A DNA stretch of 64,000 nucleotides from Hathewaya massiliensis (GCF_902143515.1 NZ_CABFVD010000005.1:186001-250000); one strand, 5' to 3'; numbered from the stretch's first letter, positions 44,582 through 54,109 are shown. Notes: generated from the sequence alone by a model not told the origin. Translations and numbers: made by a program.

Positions 44582-45355
44582 ATGGAAAAAAAAGAGTTTA
44601 TAAAGTTTTTTAATTCTGATAAGGATGAGTTTATAGGATTAATTTATGACAAAATTCAACTTTCTTTAAGAACAAATAAAAATTCCTCTGTAAATGAATT
44701 TTTAGCACCAAATGTTTGGAGAAAACTGGAATGTTTAAAAAATAAATTAGGCATTAATATAGCATATTGGTCACCTTTTGAACATTCAGAAAAAAAGTTC
44801 CCTATTTTTTATACAGAATATATATATGATGATTTTCCTATAGATATTCTGGTTTTAAAAAATAAATCTAAATTTTCTAATTTAGAACATAGAGATTACT
44901 TAGGTACTCTAATGTCTCTTGGAATAAAGAGAGAAAAACTTGGTGATTTAATTATTATGGATAACTTATGCTACGTGCCTATTATAAATGACATTACTAT
45001 GTATGTTATGTCTAATTTAGATATGGTTAAGAATTCTCCCTGTGAAGTTGAAAGTTATAATTATTCAGAGATTGAATTCCCTAAGGTTCAGTTTAAGAAA
45101 TTAAACTTAATAACCACCACTATGAGATTAGACGCTGTTGTAAGCTCTATCACACATGAATCTAGAAATTCTAGTGTATCTCTAATAGAAAAAGGAAAGG
45201 TTTTACTTGATTATGAGGATGTTAGGGAAAAAAACAAATTAGTTAAGGAAAATCAAATTATAACTATAAGAGGCTATGGTAAATATAAAATAGAGGGAAC
45301 CACAGGGGTTACAGGAAGAGATAGAATAAAATATACTGTTTTGCAGTTCAAGTAA
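44582..45355 (+). CDS. YlmH family S4-domain RNA-binding protein
   Basis: The 257-residue protein has an N-terminal YlmH domain (LEHRDYLGTLMSLGIKREKLGDLI, near residue 100, is the hallmark) and a C-terminal S4 domain (RLDAVVSSITHESRNSSVSLI ... RGYGKYKIEG, residues ~182-245). In Bacillus, YlmH has been tied to ribosome quality control alongside RqcH, which is also encoded here at 52263. The gene is between yggT and divIVA as usual. Confidence 0.92.
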   Translation: MEKKEFIKFFNSDKDEFIGLIYDKIQLSLRTNKNSSVNEFLAPNVWRKLECLKNKLGINIAYWSPFEHSEKKFPIFYTEYIYDDFPIDILVLKNKSKFSNLEHRDYLGTLMSLGIKREKLGDLIIMDNLCYVPIINDITMYVMSNLDMVKNSPCEVESYNYSEIEFPKVQFKKLNLITTTMRLDAVVSSITHESRNSSVSLIEKGKVLLDYEDVREKNKLVKENQIITIRGYGKYKIEGTTGVTGRDRIKYTVLQFK

Positions 45356-45371
45356 ATTGGGAGGTGGAGTT

Positions 45372-46184
45372 ATGAGAATTACTTCCATGGATATAGATAA
45401 TAAAGAATTTAAAAAGTCCTTTAGAGGATATGATGTAGATGATGTAAATGACTTTTTAGATCAAATTGCTGATGACTATGGAGAATTATACAAAGAAAAT
45501 TCAATGCTAAGAGAAAAAGTATCTATGTATGAAGAAAAGGTTGAACACTATAAAAACATAGAGGAAACAATTCAAAATACTCTTGTATTAGCACAAGGGG
45601 CTTCAGAACAAGCAAAATTATCTGCACAAAAGGAAGCTGAGATAATTATTAAAAATGCTAATGATTCTGCACAAAGAATTTTAGACAAGGCTCATAATGA
45701 TGTTTTAAAAATAAATGATGATTATGAAAGAATAAAGCAAGAGTTTGAAAAATTTAGAGGTATTTATAGAAACTTTATGAATAGTCAGATTGAAATGTTT
45801 GAAAGACTAGAAAGGGATTTTGAACATGGATATAATATAGGACAAGGAATTAGAGAGGGTTTAGACGAATTAAAAGTTGATAATAAAAAAATAGATGCAA
45901 AACAAATGTTAGAGTCTGAAATTATAAAAAAAGAGATTAAGTCTTCAGATATTAAAGAAAATAAAAAGGAAACTTTAGAAAATAAGACCATTGAAAGTGA
46001 AACTAAAGAATGCAATGAAAAAATAGAAAAAGAAGAAGTATTAGAGTTAAAAGAGTTAAATAATGATGTTATACAGAGAGTTAGTACTGAAAATTCTTTA
46101 AATGAATTTATAAAGAAAAATAATATTGACTTGTCTAAGATTAAAAATTCAGCTTCAGATAAAGAAGTTCTATCTGCAAAGTAA
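45372..46184 (+). CDS. divIVA: Septum site-determining/polar protein DivIVA
   Basis: DivIVA senses curved membrane at poles and septa and recruits partners. ATG 45372 follows GGGAGGTGG and gives MRITSMDIDNKEFKKSFRGYD, the conserved lipid-binding N-terminus with the DVNDFLDQI helix; in-frame codons back to 45357 lie within that binding site. A coiled coil spans residues ~30-165. The C-terminal ~100 residues are an unusually acidic Glu/Lys-rich extension (KKETLENKTIESETKECNEK). The 270-residue length is longer than B. subtilis DivIVA (about 164). A perfect terminator follows. Confidence 0.93.
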   Translation: MRITSMDIDNKEFKKSFRGYDVDDVNDFLDQIADDYGELYKENSMLREKVSMYEEKVEHYKNIEETIQNTLVLAQGASEQAKLSAQKEAEIIIKNANDSAQRILDKAHNDVLKINDDYERIKQEFEKFRGIYRNFMNSQIEMFERLERDFEHGYNIGQGIREGLDELKVDNKKIDAKQMLESEIIKKEIKSSDIKENKKETLENKTIESETKECNEKIEKEEVLELKELNNDVIQRVSTENSLNEFIKKNNIDLSKIKNSASDKEVLSAK

Positions 46185-46219
46185 TTAAAACTCACTTGAT
46201 AAGTGAGTTTTAATTCTTT
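46185..46219 (+). terminator. Rho-independent terminator after divIVA
   Basis: A perfect 13-bp stem (ttaaaactcactt 46185-46197; aagtgagttttaa 46201-46213) with loop GAT is followed by TTCTTT. It closes the ftsQ-divIVA series. Confidence 0.88.
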
Positions 46220-46254
46220 AAAGAATAATGTTAAATACAATAAAATTAATTTGG

Positions 46255-46283
46255 TTGACAATTTAATTTGTATTATGTATTCT
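46255..46283 (+). promoter_or_regulatory. Sigma-A-type promoter for mtnN-aroF
   Basis: TTGACA (46255-46260), a 17-nt spacer and TATTCT (46278-46283) lie 58 nt before the mtnN ATG, directly downstream of the divIVA terminator. The -35 is perfect and the -10 matches 4 of 6 positions. Confidence 0.7.
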
Positions 46284-46340
46284 AATATTCGAATAAGAGT
46301 TACTAAAAAATTAAACTAAGGTTATAAGGAGTGGACTTAA

Positions 46341-47033
46341 ATGATTATAGGAATTATTGGCGCAATGAATGAAGAAACTGAAAAGCTTATAGATAAAATG
46401 ACAGTGCTTAGAAAGATGACAAAAGCTTCAATGACATTTAATTCAGGAATCTTAAATGACAAGGAAGTTGTTGTAGTAACTTGTGGTATTGGTAAAGTAA
46501 ATGCTGCAGTTTGTACTCAAGTTCTTATAGATGATTTCCATATAGATTATGTTATAAACGTTGGTATTGCTGGAGGGCTTAAAGAAGATATATATCCAGG
46601 AGATATAGTTATTGGAGACTCTTTAGTACAGCATGATTTTGATGCTACTTTTTTTGATTACAAGCTAGGGCAAGTACCTAGATTAGATACTTTTGATTTT
46701 AAATGTAATAAGAATTTGGTCCATGTAGCAACAGAAGCATCTAAATGCATAGAGGGTCATAAAGTGTATGTAGGAAGAATAGCATCAGGAGACCAATTTA
46801 TAGGATCAAAAGAAAAGTTAATTTGGCTTTATGAAGAATTTAATGCATTTGCTTGTGAAATGGAAGGAGCTAGTATTGCTCATGTGTGTTATTTAAATAA
46901 TATTCCTTTTGTAGTAATTAGATCTATATCAGATAATGCTATTAATGGGACTCATTCTGATTACGAAACTTTTACTCATATTGCGGTAGCTAATTCAGTT
47001 AAAATTATAGATAGCATGTTACAATCTATGTAG
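46341..47033 (+). CDS. mtnN: 5'-methylthioadenosine/S-adenosylhomocysteine nucleosidase
   Basis: The enzyme cleaves adenine from methylthioadenosine and S-adenosylhomocysteine in the SAM recycling pathway. The 230-residue protein begins IGIIGAMNEETEKLIDKM and contains NVGIAGGLKEDIYPGDIVIGD, VGRIASGDQFIGS, EMEGASIAHVC and the catalytic Asp in SISDNAINGT, typical of Pfs/MtnN. It is followed 11 nt later by aroF in one transcription unit. Confidence 0.95.
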   Translation: MIIGIIGAMNEETEKLIDKMTVLRKMTKASMTFNSGILNDKEVVVVTCGIGKVNAAVCTQVLIDDFHIDYVINVGIAGGLKEDIYPGDIVIGDSLVQHDFDATFFDYKLGQVPRLDTFDFKCNKNLVHVATEASKCIEGHKVYVGRIASGDQFIGSKEKLIWLYEEFNAFACEMEGASIAHVCYLNNIPFVVIRSISDNAINGTHSDYETFTHIAVANSVKIIDSMLQSM

Positions 47034-47044
47034 GTGGTTAAGTG

Positions 47045-47851
47045 ATGGAACAATTAAAAATTCATAAATCTCAAGGGGAGAGTTTAAAAATAAAAGTAAG
47101 AGACTTCATTATAGGTGGAGAGAAAAAAGTTATTATTTCAGGTCCTTGTGCTATAGAGAATTATGAGCAAATGGACAGTATAGGAAGTGGACTAAAAAAA
47201 ATGGGAGTTCATATGTTAAGAGGAGGAGCTTTTAAACCAAGAACATCTCCTTACGATTTTCAAGGACTTCAAGAAGATGGCATTAAGATTCTGTATGAAA
47301 TTGGTAAAAAATACGATATGCCTATAGTAACAGAAATTTTAGATCCTAGAGATTTAGAAAAATACTTGGATTATATCGATATAATTCAAATTGGTTCACG
47401 AAATATGTATAATTATTCTTTACTAAAAGAAGTAGGTAAGTGTAAAAAACCAGTATTACTTAAGAGAGGTATAAGTGCTACTATTAGGGAATGGATACTT
47501 GCATCTGAATATATTTTAAAAGAAGGAAATAAAGATGTAATTCTTTGTGAAAGAGGAATCAGAACTTTTGAGCAAAGTACTAGAAATACTCTAGATTTAA
47601 ATGCAATAGCATATATAAAAGAAAATTACAGAGTACCCATAATAATAGATCCAAGTCATGGTACTGGTCTTAGGGAAATTGTATCTCCTATGGCTTTAGC
47701 AGGAATAGTTGCAGGTGCTGATGGAGTTATTATAGAAAGTCATATAAATCCTGAAAAATCAATTTCTGATGCTAGACAGACAGTTTCCTTAGGAACTATG
47801 GAGGGTATAGTAAATAGAATAAAAGTTTTAGAAGAAACAAATCTACTATAA
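47045..47851 (+). CDS. aroF: 3-deoxy-7-phosphoheptulonate synthase (DAHP synthase, AroF/KDO8PS-like type I-beta)
   Basis: The enzyme condenses phosphoenolpyruvate and erythrose-4-phosphate in the first step of the shikimate pathway. The 268-residue barrel has ISGPCAIENYEQM, RGGAFKPRTSPYDFQG, QIGSRNMYNYSLLKEVG, KRGISATIREWILASEYI, CERGIRTFE and IDPSHGTG, the markers of the short class without a regulatory ACT or chorismate mutase domain. ATG 47045 is preferred over GTG 47042 for spacing from AGGTGG. No other aro gene is adjacent; it is cotranscribed with mtnN. Confidence 0.94.
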   Translation: MEQLKIHKSQGESLKIKVRDFIIGGEKKVIISGPCAIENYEQMDSIGSGLKKMGVHMLRGGAFKPRTSPYDFQGLQEDGIKILYEIGKKYDMPIVTEILDPRDLEKYLDYIDIIQIGSRNMYNYSLLKEVGKCKKPVLLKRGISATIREWILASEYILKEGNKDVILCERGIRTFEQSTRNTLDLNAIAYIKENYRVPIIIDPSHGTGLREIVSPMALAGIVAGADGVIIESHINPEKSISDARQTVSLGTMEGIVNRIKVLEETNLL

Positions 47852-47946
47852 AAGAAAAAAACTACTTTTTACCCATATAAATTTTACATAAAATATCTAT
47901 CTTATCTTAAAATAAGAGTAAATGAATTTTAGGAGGATAGATCTAT

Positions 47947-48549
47947 ATGGATAGAGAAGATATGAATAGATATAAAAGTATACTAAAAAAAGAAAGACAA
48001 AGACTTATGTCTCTAGTTAACAACTTGCAAGAGGAAGATATCTTAAGCAAAGATAAGCTGTCTTCAGAACTTTCTTCTTATGATAATCATCCTTCAGACT
48101 TAGCATCTGAAATGTTTGAAATGGAAAAAAACCTAGCCTTAGAAGAGAATGAAAAGGTAATGATTAATAAAATAAATAATGCTCTTAGCAGTATTGAAGA
48201 TGGAACTTATGGAAAATGTAAAATGTGTGATAAAGATATTTCTAAAGAAAGATTAAGTATAGTTCCATATGCTGAATACTGTATAACATGTCAAAATCAT
48301 ATTAGTTCTTATGAAAATGGGGAAGAAAGACCTATAGAGGAGAAAAGCTTAGACTATACCTTTGGATATGATGATAGAATTAAGAGTATAGGATATGATA
48401 GAGTAGATGCTTATCAAGATGTTGGTATATTCAATATGATTCATAATGTAGAAGAATATGATGATTATGATGTGGAAGATAAAGAAGGCTTTGTGGAGCC
48501 TATTGAAATGATTAGTAATGCACAGTATAAAAGTCAATTACCAGATTAA
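47947..48549 (+). CDS. TraR/DksA-type zinc finger protein (YteA-like)
   Basis: The 200-residue protein has an N-terminal coiled coil (YKSILKKERQRLMSLVNNL), the DNHPSDLASEMFEMEKNLAL segment seen in Firmicute YteA proteins, and a C4 zinc finger (CKMCDKDIS...CITCQ, residues ~95-120). The C-terminal region is acidic (VEEYDDYDVEDKEG). YteA is a sporulation-linked DksA homologue in Bacillus; transcription modulation here is inference. TAGGAGG precedes the ATG by 10 nt. Confidence 0.87.
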   Translation: MDREDMNRYKSILKKERQRLMSLVNNLQEEDILSKDKLSSELSSYDNHPSDLASEMFEMEKNLALEENEKVMINKINNALSSIEDGTYGKCKMCDKDISKERLSIVPYAEYCITCQNHISSYENGEERPIEEKSLDYTFGYDDRIKSIGYDRVDAYQDVGIFNMIHNVEEYDDYDVEDKEGFVEPIEMISNAQYKSQLPD

Positions 48550-48592
48550 AATAAGTAACTTTTTTAAATAAGTATTTTAAATAAGTATCATT

Positions 48593-48634
48593 ATTTAGCC
48601 TAAGTATATTAATCAAGTATAACTTAGGCTAAAT
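48593..48634 (+). terminator. Possible weak terminator after the DksA-like gene
   Basis: Atttagcctaag (48593-48604) is perfectly inverted as cttaggctaaat (48623-48634) around an 18-nt AT-rich loop that can extend the stem. The tail has only short T-runs, so termination efficiency is doubtful, but no gene explains the symmetry. Confidence 0.55.
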
Positions 48635-48683
48635 TTAGAATTATTTAATTAGGTAATTAATATAGTAGAAGGGATACGTATGT

Positions 48684-49130
48684 ATGATTGAAATTATTAT
48701 TTTAATTTTAGGTATAATACTAGATAGAGCAACAAAATTATGGGCTCTTAACTTAAAAGAGGAAAATGCAATAAATATAATACCTAATTTTTTAAGCTTT
48801 GATTACTTAGAAAATAGAGGAGCAGCATTTGGAATAATGCAAAATAAACAGTGGTTTTTAATAGGAACTACTTTATGTATAATGGGATTACTTGTTTTTA
48901 TTTTTTTTAGATATAGAAAAGAGTCAAATTTTCTTAAATATAGTTTAATTTTGATTATAAGTGGTGCCATAGGGAATCTTTATGATAGAATAGCTTACAA
49001 CTATGTAATAGATTTCATATCTGTTCACTATAAAGATAAATATTATTTTCCTACATTTAATGTAGCAGATATTATGGTGGTAATAGGAACTTTTATTTTA
49101 GCAGTATACATAATAAAGGGTGAGAATTAA
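48684..49130 (+). CDS. lspA: Lipoprotein signal peptidase (signal peptidase II)
   Basis: LspA removes signal peptides of prolipoproteins in the membrane. The 148-residue protein has four transmembrane helices and both catalytic aspartates, in GNLYDRIAYNYVIDFI and FNVADIMVVIG, plus the conserved ENRGAAFG near residue 44. The stop codon overlaps the rluD start (TAATGG), and lspA-rluD-pyrR order is common in Firmicutes. Confidence 0.96.
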   Translation: MIEIIILILGIILDRATKLWALNLKEENAINIIPNFLSFDYLENRGAAFGIMQNKQWFLIGTTLCIMGLLVFIFFRYRKESNFLKYSLILIISGAIGNLYDRIAYNYVIDFISVHYKDKYYFPTFNVADIMVVIGTFILAVYIIKGEN

Positions 49131-50032
49131 TGGAAAAGTTTATAATAGAAGTAGAAGAAGATTTTAAAGAAATGCGATTAGACTCTTTTCTTGCTGAATA
49201 TTTTAAAGATAATTCACGCAGCTTTTTTCAGAATTTAATATTGGATAATCTTGTACTAGTTAATGAAAAAGAAACTAAATCAAAGTACAAGGTAAAAAGT
49301 GGAGATATAATTACAGTTATGTTTCCGGAACTACAAATGTTAAAAGTTGAACCAGAAAACATACCTTTAGATATTTTATATGAAGATAATGATGTTATAG
49401 TAATAAATAAGCCACAAAATATGGTGGTGCATCCTGCGGCAGGAAATTATAACGGAACTTTAGTTAATGCACTTTTATACCATTGCAAAGACTTGTCAGG
49501 AATAAATGGAGTTATAAGACCAGGAATTGTTCATAGAATAGACAAGGACACAACAGGGGTATTAGTTATTGCTAAAAATAATAATGCTCATCATTTTTTA
49601 GCAGAACAATTGAAAGAACACTCTATGAATAGGATATATATAGCACTATGTGAAGGAATAATAAAAGAAGATACTATTACAATAAATAAGCCTATAGGTA
49701 GAAACCCTAAAGATAGATTAAAGATGGGCATAGTACCAGGAGGAAAAGAAGCTATAACCCATGTGGAAGTAATCGAAAGATTTAAAGATCATACTCTAGT
49801 TAAATGTAAATTAGAAACGGGAAGAACCCATCAAATAAGGGTGCATATGGCTAGTATAAATCATCCTCTTGTAGGTGATCCACTATACGGTTATAAAAAA
49901 CAGAAATTTAATTTAAATGGTCAAGTTTTACATGCAAAGCTTTTAGGATTTATACATCCTAGTAGCAGAGAATATATGGAGTTTACAACTGAGTTACCAG
50001 AATATTTTAAAGAACTTATAAAAAAATTATAA
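49130..50032 (+). CDS. Ribosomal large subunit pseudouridine synthase, RluD family (YlyB)
   Basis: The 300-residue enzyme has an N-terminal S4 RNA-binding domain (RLDSFLAEYFKDNSRSFFQ) and a pseudouridine synthase domain with catalytic Asp in RPGIVHRIDKDTTGVL (residue ~135) and GRTHQIRVHMASINHPLVGD. This is RluA/C/D type; precise target uridines cannot be read from sequence. It begins at 49130, overlapping the lspA stop by one base. Confidence 0.93.
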   Translation: MEKFIIEVEEDFKEMRLDSFLAEYFKDNSRSFFQNLILDNLVLVNEKETKSKYKVKSGDIITVMFPELQMLKVEPENIPLDILYEDNDVIVINKPQNMVVHPAAGNYNGTLVNALLYHCKDLSGINGVIRPGIVHRIDKDTTGVLVIAKNNNAHHFLAEQLKEHSMNRIYIALCEGIIKEDTITINKPIGRNPKDRLKMGIVPGGKEAITHVEVIERFKDHTLVKCKLETGRTHQIRVHMASINHPLVGDPLYGYKKQKFNLNGQVLHAKLLGFIHPSSREYMEFTTELPEYFKELIKKL

Positions 50033-50037
50033 AATAG

Positions 50038-50066
50038 TTGCAACTAATAGATATATATGATATTAT
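50038..50066 (+). promoter_or_regulatory. Sigma-A-type promoter for pyrR
   Basis: TTGCAA (50038-50043), a 17-nt spacer and TATTAT (50061-50066) lie just after the rluD stop codon. Transcription from here would begin about 20 nt before the PyrR-type RNA site. Confidence 0.7.
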
Positions 50067-50091
50067 ACTAAAGAAAATAATATCCTTTAAA

Positions 50092-50202
50092 TGATCCTGG
50101 GAGGTCATAAGGTAGATACGTTAGTTTATTATTATATAATAGAATTTTGTTATACTGTAATATAGACATACCTAGATTCCCATGGAACTAGGTATTTTTT
50201 AT
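50092..50202 (+). promoter_or_regulatory. PyrR-dependent transcription attenuator in the pyrR leader
   Basis: gATCCTGGGAGGTC at 50093-50106, followed by ATAAGG, fits the PyrR-binding loop consensus (ARUCCNGNGAGGYU) at all but the first and last positions. Downstream, ATACCTAG (50168-50175) pairs with CTAGGTAT (50188-50195), extended by ttcc/ggaa, and is followed by TTTTTT: an intrinsic terminator. By analogy with Bacillus pyr operons, UMP-bound PyrR stabilises the anti-antiterminator so that termination occurs when pyrimidines are plentiful. The exact antiterminator pairing was not modelled. Confidence 0.85.
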
Positions 50203-50207
50203 TGTAA

Positions 50208-50759
<552 letters not shown>

Positions 50760-50774
50760 TTCAAACTTTTAAAT

Positions 50775-50798
50775 AGTCCTGTGAGGCTACAAAGGAGG
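50775..50798 (+). promoter_or_regulatory. PyrR-binding RNA site overlapping the uraA ribosome binding site
   Basis: AGTCCTGTGAGGCT (50775-50788) matches the PyrR consensus ARUCCNGNGAGGYU at every fixed position. It is followed by ACAAAGGAGG, in which AAAG can pair with CTTT at 50765-50768 to close the hairpin, covering part of the uraA Shine-Dalgarno sequence. No terminator lies between the site and uraA, so control would act on translation rather than on termination. Site match is seen; mechanism is inference. Confidence 0.8.
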
Positions 50799-50805
50799 AA
50801 ACACT

Positions 50806-52101
50806 ATGAAAAATTATATTGATGTAGAAGAAAGATTACCTATCCTTAAAACCATTCCACTTAGTTTTCAACACTTATTTGCAATGATTGGTGCTACCAT
50901 ATTAGTACCTATGCTTACCAATCTAAGTCCTTCCATGGCTTTATTTGGTAGCGGGGTTGGAACATTAATTTATATACTTTGCACAAAGGCAAAGTTACCT
51001 GCTTATGTTGGCTCATCCTTTGCATTTATATTTCCAATGCAACTAGCATCTAGCCTCTATGGGCCTAATGCCATGCTTTCAGGAATAATTGCAGCGGGGC
51101 TTGTGTACGTTGTAGTAGCTATGATAATAAAACGTATAGGTGTAGATTGGCTAAATAAATTATTACCACCTGTAGTAGTAGGTGCCGTAGTAATAGTAAT
51201 AGGACTTTCTCTTGCAGGTGTTGCTATTAGTTGGGCAGGATTAAATCCTTCATATTTTACAAAGGAAAATATGTCAGAAGCTTTACTTCAAATTCCAAAG
51301 TATAAATGGATAATAGTGTCTTTAGTAACTTTGTGTGTAGGTATTTTTGGAACAATGTATTTTAAAGGATTTTTAGGTGTAATACCAATATTAATTGCTA
51401 TGGTAGTAGGGTACTTTACAGCCTTATTTATAGGAGCAATACCTAATACAGCTTTAAATGAAATTGCAAATGCTCCTTGGTTTTCATTACCACAGTTTAC
51501 AATGCCAAAATGGAATTGGAATGCAGTGATTTTAATGGTTCCAGTATCTTTTGTAACTTTGGCAGAACATATCGGACATGTTTATGTTACTAATAATATA
51601 GTTGGAAGAGATTTTACTAAGGAACCAGGTTTACATAGATCTATATTAGGAGATGGACTTGCTACTTGCTTTGCAGGACTAATAGGAGCACCTCCTAACA
51701 CCACATATGGAGAAAATATAGGTGTTATGGCTATAACTAAAATATATAGTGTTTGGGTAATTGGTGGCGCAGGAGTTATAGCTATAATATTATCAATGAT
51801 AGGAAAAGTAACAGCCATATTAAAAAATATTCCTCTACCAGTAATGGGTGGGGTTAGTATAATGTTATTTGGTATAATTGCATCTTCAGGATTTAGGGTT
51901 TTTGTAGAAGACAAAATAGACTTTGGAAAAAAGAAAAACTTAATATTAGTTTCAGTTATAATAGTCCTTGGAATCGGTGGAGCACAACTTGATATACCAC
52001 TTGGAAGTACAAGCATAAGAGTAACTGGAGTTGCTCTTGCAACTTTAGTAGGAATAATTTTAAACCTAGTATTACCTGAGGAGAGCAAATCTGAAAATTA
52101 G
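50806..52101 (+). CDS. uraA: Uracil:H+ symporter (uracil permease)
   Basis: UraA (PyrP) imports uracil across the membrane. The 431-residue NCS2 transporter has about 14 hydrophobic segments and the family motifs LPLVFQHLFAMIGATILVP-like (IPLSFQHLFAMIGATI), AEHIGHVYVTNNIVGRDF with the substrate-binding Glu, and GAPPNTTYGENIGVMA. It lies 46 nt after pyrR and has a PyrR-type site over its ribosome binding site, which supports pyrimidine specificity. A terminator follows. Confidence 0.96.
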   Translation: MKNYIDVEERLPILKTIPLSFQHLFAMIGATILVPMLTNLSPSMALFGSGVGTLIYILCTKAKLPAYVGSSFAFIFPMQLASSLYGPNAMLSGIIAAGLVYVVVAMIIKRIGVDWLNKLLPPVVVGAVVIVIGLSLAGVAISWAGLNPSYFTKENMSEALLQIPKYKWIIVSLVTLCVGIFGTMYFKGFLGVIPILIAMVVGYFTALFIGAIPNTALNEIANAPWFSLPQFTMPKWNWNAVILMVPVSFVTLAEHIGHVYVTNNIVGRDFTKEPGLHRSILGDGLATCFAGLIGAPPNTTYGENIGVMAITKIYSVWVIGGAGVIAIILSMIGKVTAILKNIPLPVMGGVSIMLFGIIASSGFRVFVEDKIDFGKKKNLILVSVIIVLGIGGAQLDIPLGSTSIRVTGVALATLVGIILNLVLPEESKSEN

Positions 52102-52153
52102 TAAAGTAAAGATAAGCTGTTGCAAAAGGAATATTTATTAAATTACTATAAGT

Positions 52154-52203
52154 AAAACCATGTATAAAAGGGTATTTTGTTACCCATCTATGCATGGTTT
52201 TTT
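52154..52203 (+). terminator. Compound bidirectional terminator after uraA
   Basis: Outer arms aaaaccatg (52154-52162) and catggtttt (52193-52201) enclose an inner hairpin gggta-ttttgt-taccc. A T-run follows on the + strand, and the A-run at the left serves the convergent rqcH transcript. Confidence 0.88.
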
Positions 52204-52262
52204 GTATTATTTAGTTCTACTATGAATTATGCAGCAGTGCTTTTTACTTTACTACGTATATG

Positions 52263-53978
52263 TTAAATCCTTTTTAAATCTGGTTTTACTGGATCTATAA
52301 TCAAAGTCTTATTTGTATAATAAATTACCATACCAGGCTTTGCACCATTAGGTTTTTTTACATTTTTGATTTCAGTATAATCTACTTCTACTTTTGTAGA
52401 TTCCCTACCTTTGCTATAGTAAGCGGCTAAATTTCCAGCTTCTTCTAAGGTTTTTTCGCTAATATCTCCTGAATTTTTTATAATTACATGGGAACCAGGA
52501 ATATTTTTAGTATGAAGCCAAATATCATTTTTATGAGCAAATTTTAAAGTTAAGTAGTCATTTTCAATATTGTTTTTCCCTACATAAATATCAGTTCCAT
52601 CACTGGATATAAAATGATAAGGCTTAGATTTTTTCTGTTTTTTATTATTTTTTTTAGAAAATTTAATATATCCAGATTCTACAAGCTCATTTTTGATTTC
52701 TAAGATTTCATCAGCATTTTCTATATTATATATATTATTTAACACAGAATTCAGGTATTTAATTTCTTCTTCTGTGGATTCAATATGCACCCAAGCCATT
52801 TCTTCAGATTTCTTTAATTTATTATACCTTTTATAATACCATTGAACGTTTTCAGAAGGAGTATAGTTTGGATCTAAGTGAATTTCTATTGAATCTAAGG
52901 TTTCACTATAATAATTTTCCACTTTTATACTTTTCATACCTTTTTTAATACTATATATATTTGAGGTAAGTAGTTCACCTCTTAACCTTAAATCATCCTT
53001 TTCTTCACATTCCTCTAAAGTTTTATTTAGAATATCTATTTTCTTTTTACATCTCTCTATATTAGTTAATACTAGTCTTTGCAAGTCAGAACTTTTAGAG
53101 TTTAATCTATTTTGTTTGTCTTTTTCAAAATAAAAATAATCTAATAAGTTAGAGGAAGAATCAAATTTTTTATTATCTAAAGAAGATAATTGAGATAAAT
53201 TAAAGCAGTGAAAATCTTTTAAATTTCCATTACTATGATATGCAATAAAACTGAAGTCATTGTTTTCTAAAGAATGTTTAATTTTATTTAGAAATTTAAA
53301 TATATTATCTATAGTCACTTCTTCGAAATCCATATTAAAGCCTAAATAAAGACTCTTAGAAAAGTTTTTACTTACACCTTCTAGTACTGAAGAAAAGAAG
53401 TTTTCATTAAATTCTTTATTTTTAATGGATTCCCTAAAACTTTCATAATTTAAATTTAATAAATTTAGTTTAGTGCTTTTAGGGGGATAAATATACTTAA
53501 GTCCAGTGTATAAACTTCTATAGGAGTTAACCTCAGGAGTTATATGTTTTATACTGTCCATGATTATATTATCTCTTTCTCTAACCAAGGTTATATTACT
53601 GTGCCTTCCCATTATTTCTACAATTAAAGAATATATACTGTTAAATCCTAGCTCATCTGTACTTTCAAAGTCTATCTTTAAAATCCTATCAAGTCCTAAC
53701 TGCTCTATAGATATTACCCTACTGCTAGTTAAGTATTTTCTAAGAACCATACAAAACATTGGTGGCGATAGGGGGTTTTCTTTTGAATTTGCAGTTATAT
53801 GTATTCTTGGATAAGTAGGATTAGCACTTATAAGTAGTTTATGATTTTTTCTATTTTTATTGAAAGTTAAGTAAATCTCATCTTTTTCTGGTTGATTTAT
53901 TTTGTCAATTTTACAATTTATCATAAGATCATTAAGCTCAGTTTTAATACTATTTAAATAAATTCCATCTAAAGGCAT
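52263..53978 (-). CDS. rqcH: Ribosome quality control protein RqcH (NFACT family, formerly Fbp/FbpA)
   Basis: RqcH binds stalled 50S-peptidyl-tRNA complexes and adds alanine tails that target the nascent chain for degradation. The 571-residue protein starts MPLDGIYLNSIKTELND (NFACT-N), has the long coiled-coil middle (residues ~290-420) and the NFACT-R domain near the C-terminus with DIWLHTKNIPGSHVIIK and ETLEEAGNLAAYYSKGR. AAAGGGTGAT precedes the ATG. Older annotations call it fibronectin-binding protein. ylmH, a partner in bacterial RQC, is at 44582. Confidence 0.95.
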   Translation of the reverse strand: MPLDGIYLNSIKTELNDLMINCKIDKINQPEKDEIYLTFNKNRKNHKLLISANPTYPRIHITANSKENPLSPPMFCMVLRKYLTSSRVISIEQLGLDRILKIDFESTDELGFNSIYSLIVEIMGRHSNITLVRERDNIIMDSIKHITPEVNSYRSLYTGLKYIYPPKSTKLNLLNLNYESFRESIKNKEFNENFFSSVLEGVSKNFSKSLYLGFNMDFEEVTIDNIFKFLNKIKHSLENNDFSFIAYHSNGNLKDFHCFNLSQLSSLDNKKFDSSSNLLDYFYFEKDKQNRLNSKSSDLQRLVLTNIERCKKKIDILNKTLEECEEKDDLRLRGELLTSNIYSIKKGMKSIKVENYYSETLDSIEIHLDPNYTPSENVQWYYKRYNKLKKSEEMAWVHIESTEEEIKYLNSVLNNIYNIENADEILEIKNELVESGYIKFSKKNNKKQKKSKPYHFISSDGTDIYVGKNNIENDYLTLKFAHKNDIWLHTKNIPGSHVIIKNSGDISEKTLEEAGNLAAYYSKGRESTKVEVDYTEIKNVKKPNGAKPGMVIYYTNKTLIIDPVKPDLKRI

Positions 53979-54049
53979 ATAATCACCCTTTCTAAAATTG
54001 TAAGTTAAAAACTTACTCGATTATTTTTAAAAATTACATTATAATTATA

Positions 54050-54076
54050 TTGTAATAATAAAGATTATACTATAAT
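54050..54076 (+). promoter_or_regulatory. Possible promoter for dapF
   Basis: A perfect TATAAT is at 54071-54076 with TTGTAA (54050-54055) 15 nt upstream. The spacing is short of the optimum, so the -35 is uncertain. The dapF GTG is 34 nt after the -10. Confidence 0.45.
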
Positions 54077-54109
54077 ATAGAAAAATCATCAATTGAAGGG
54101 GGCAAGAAC

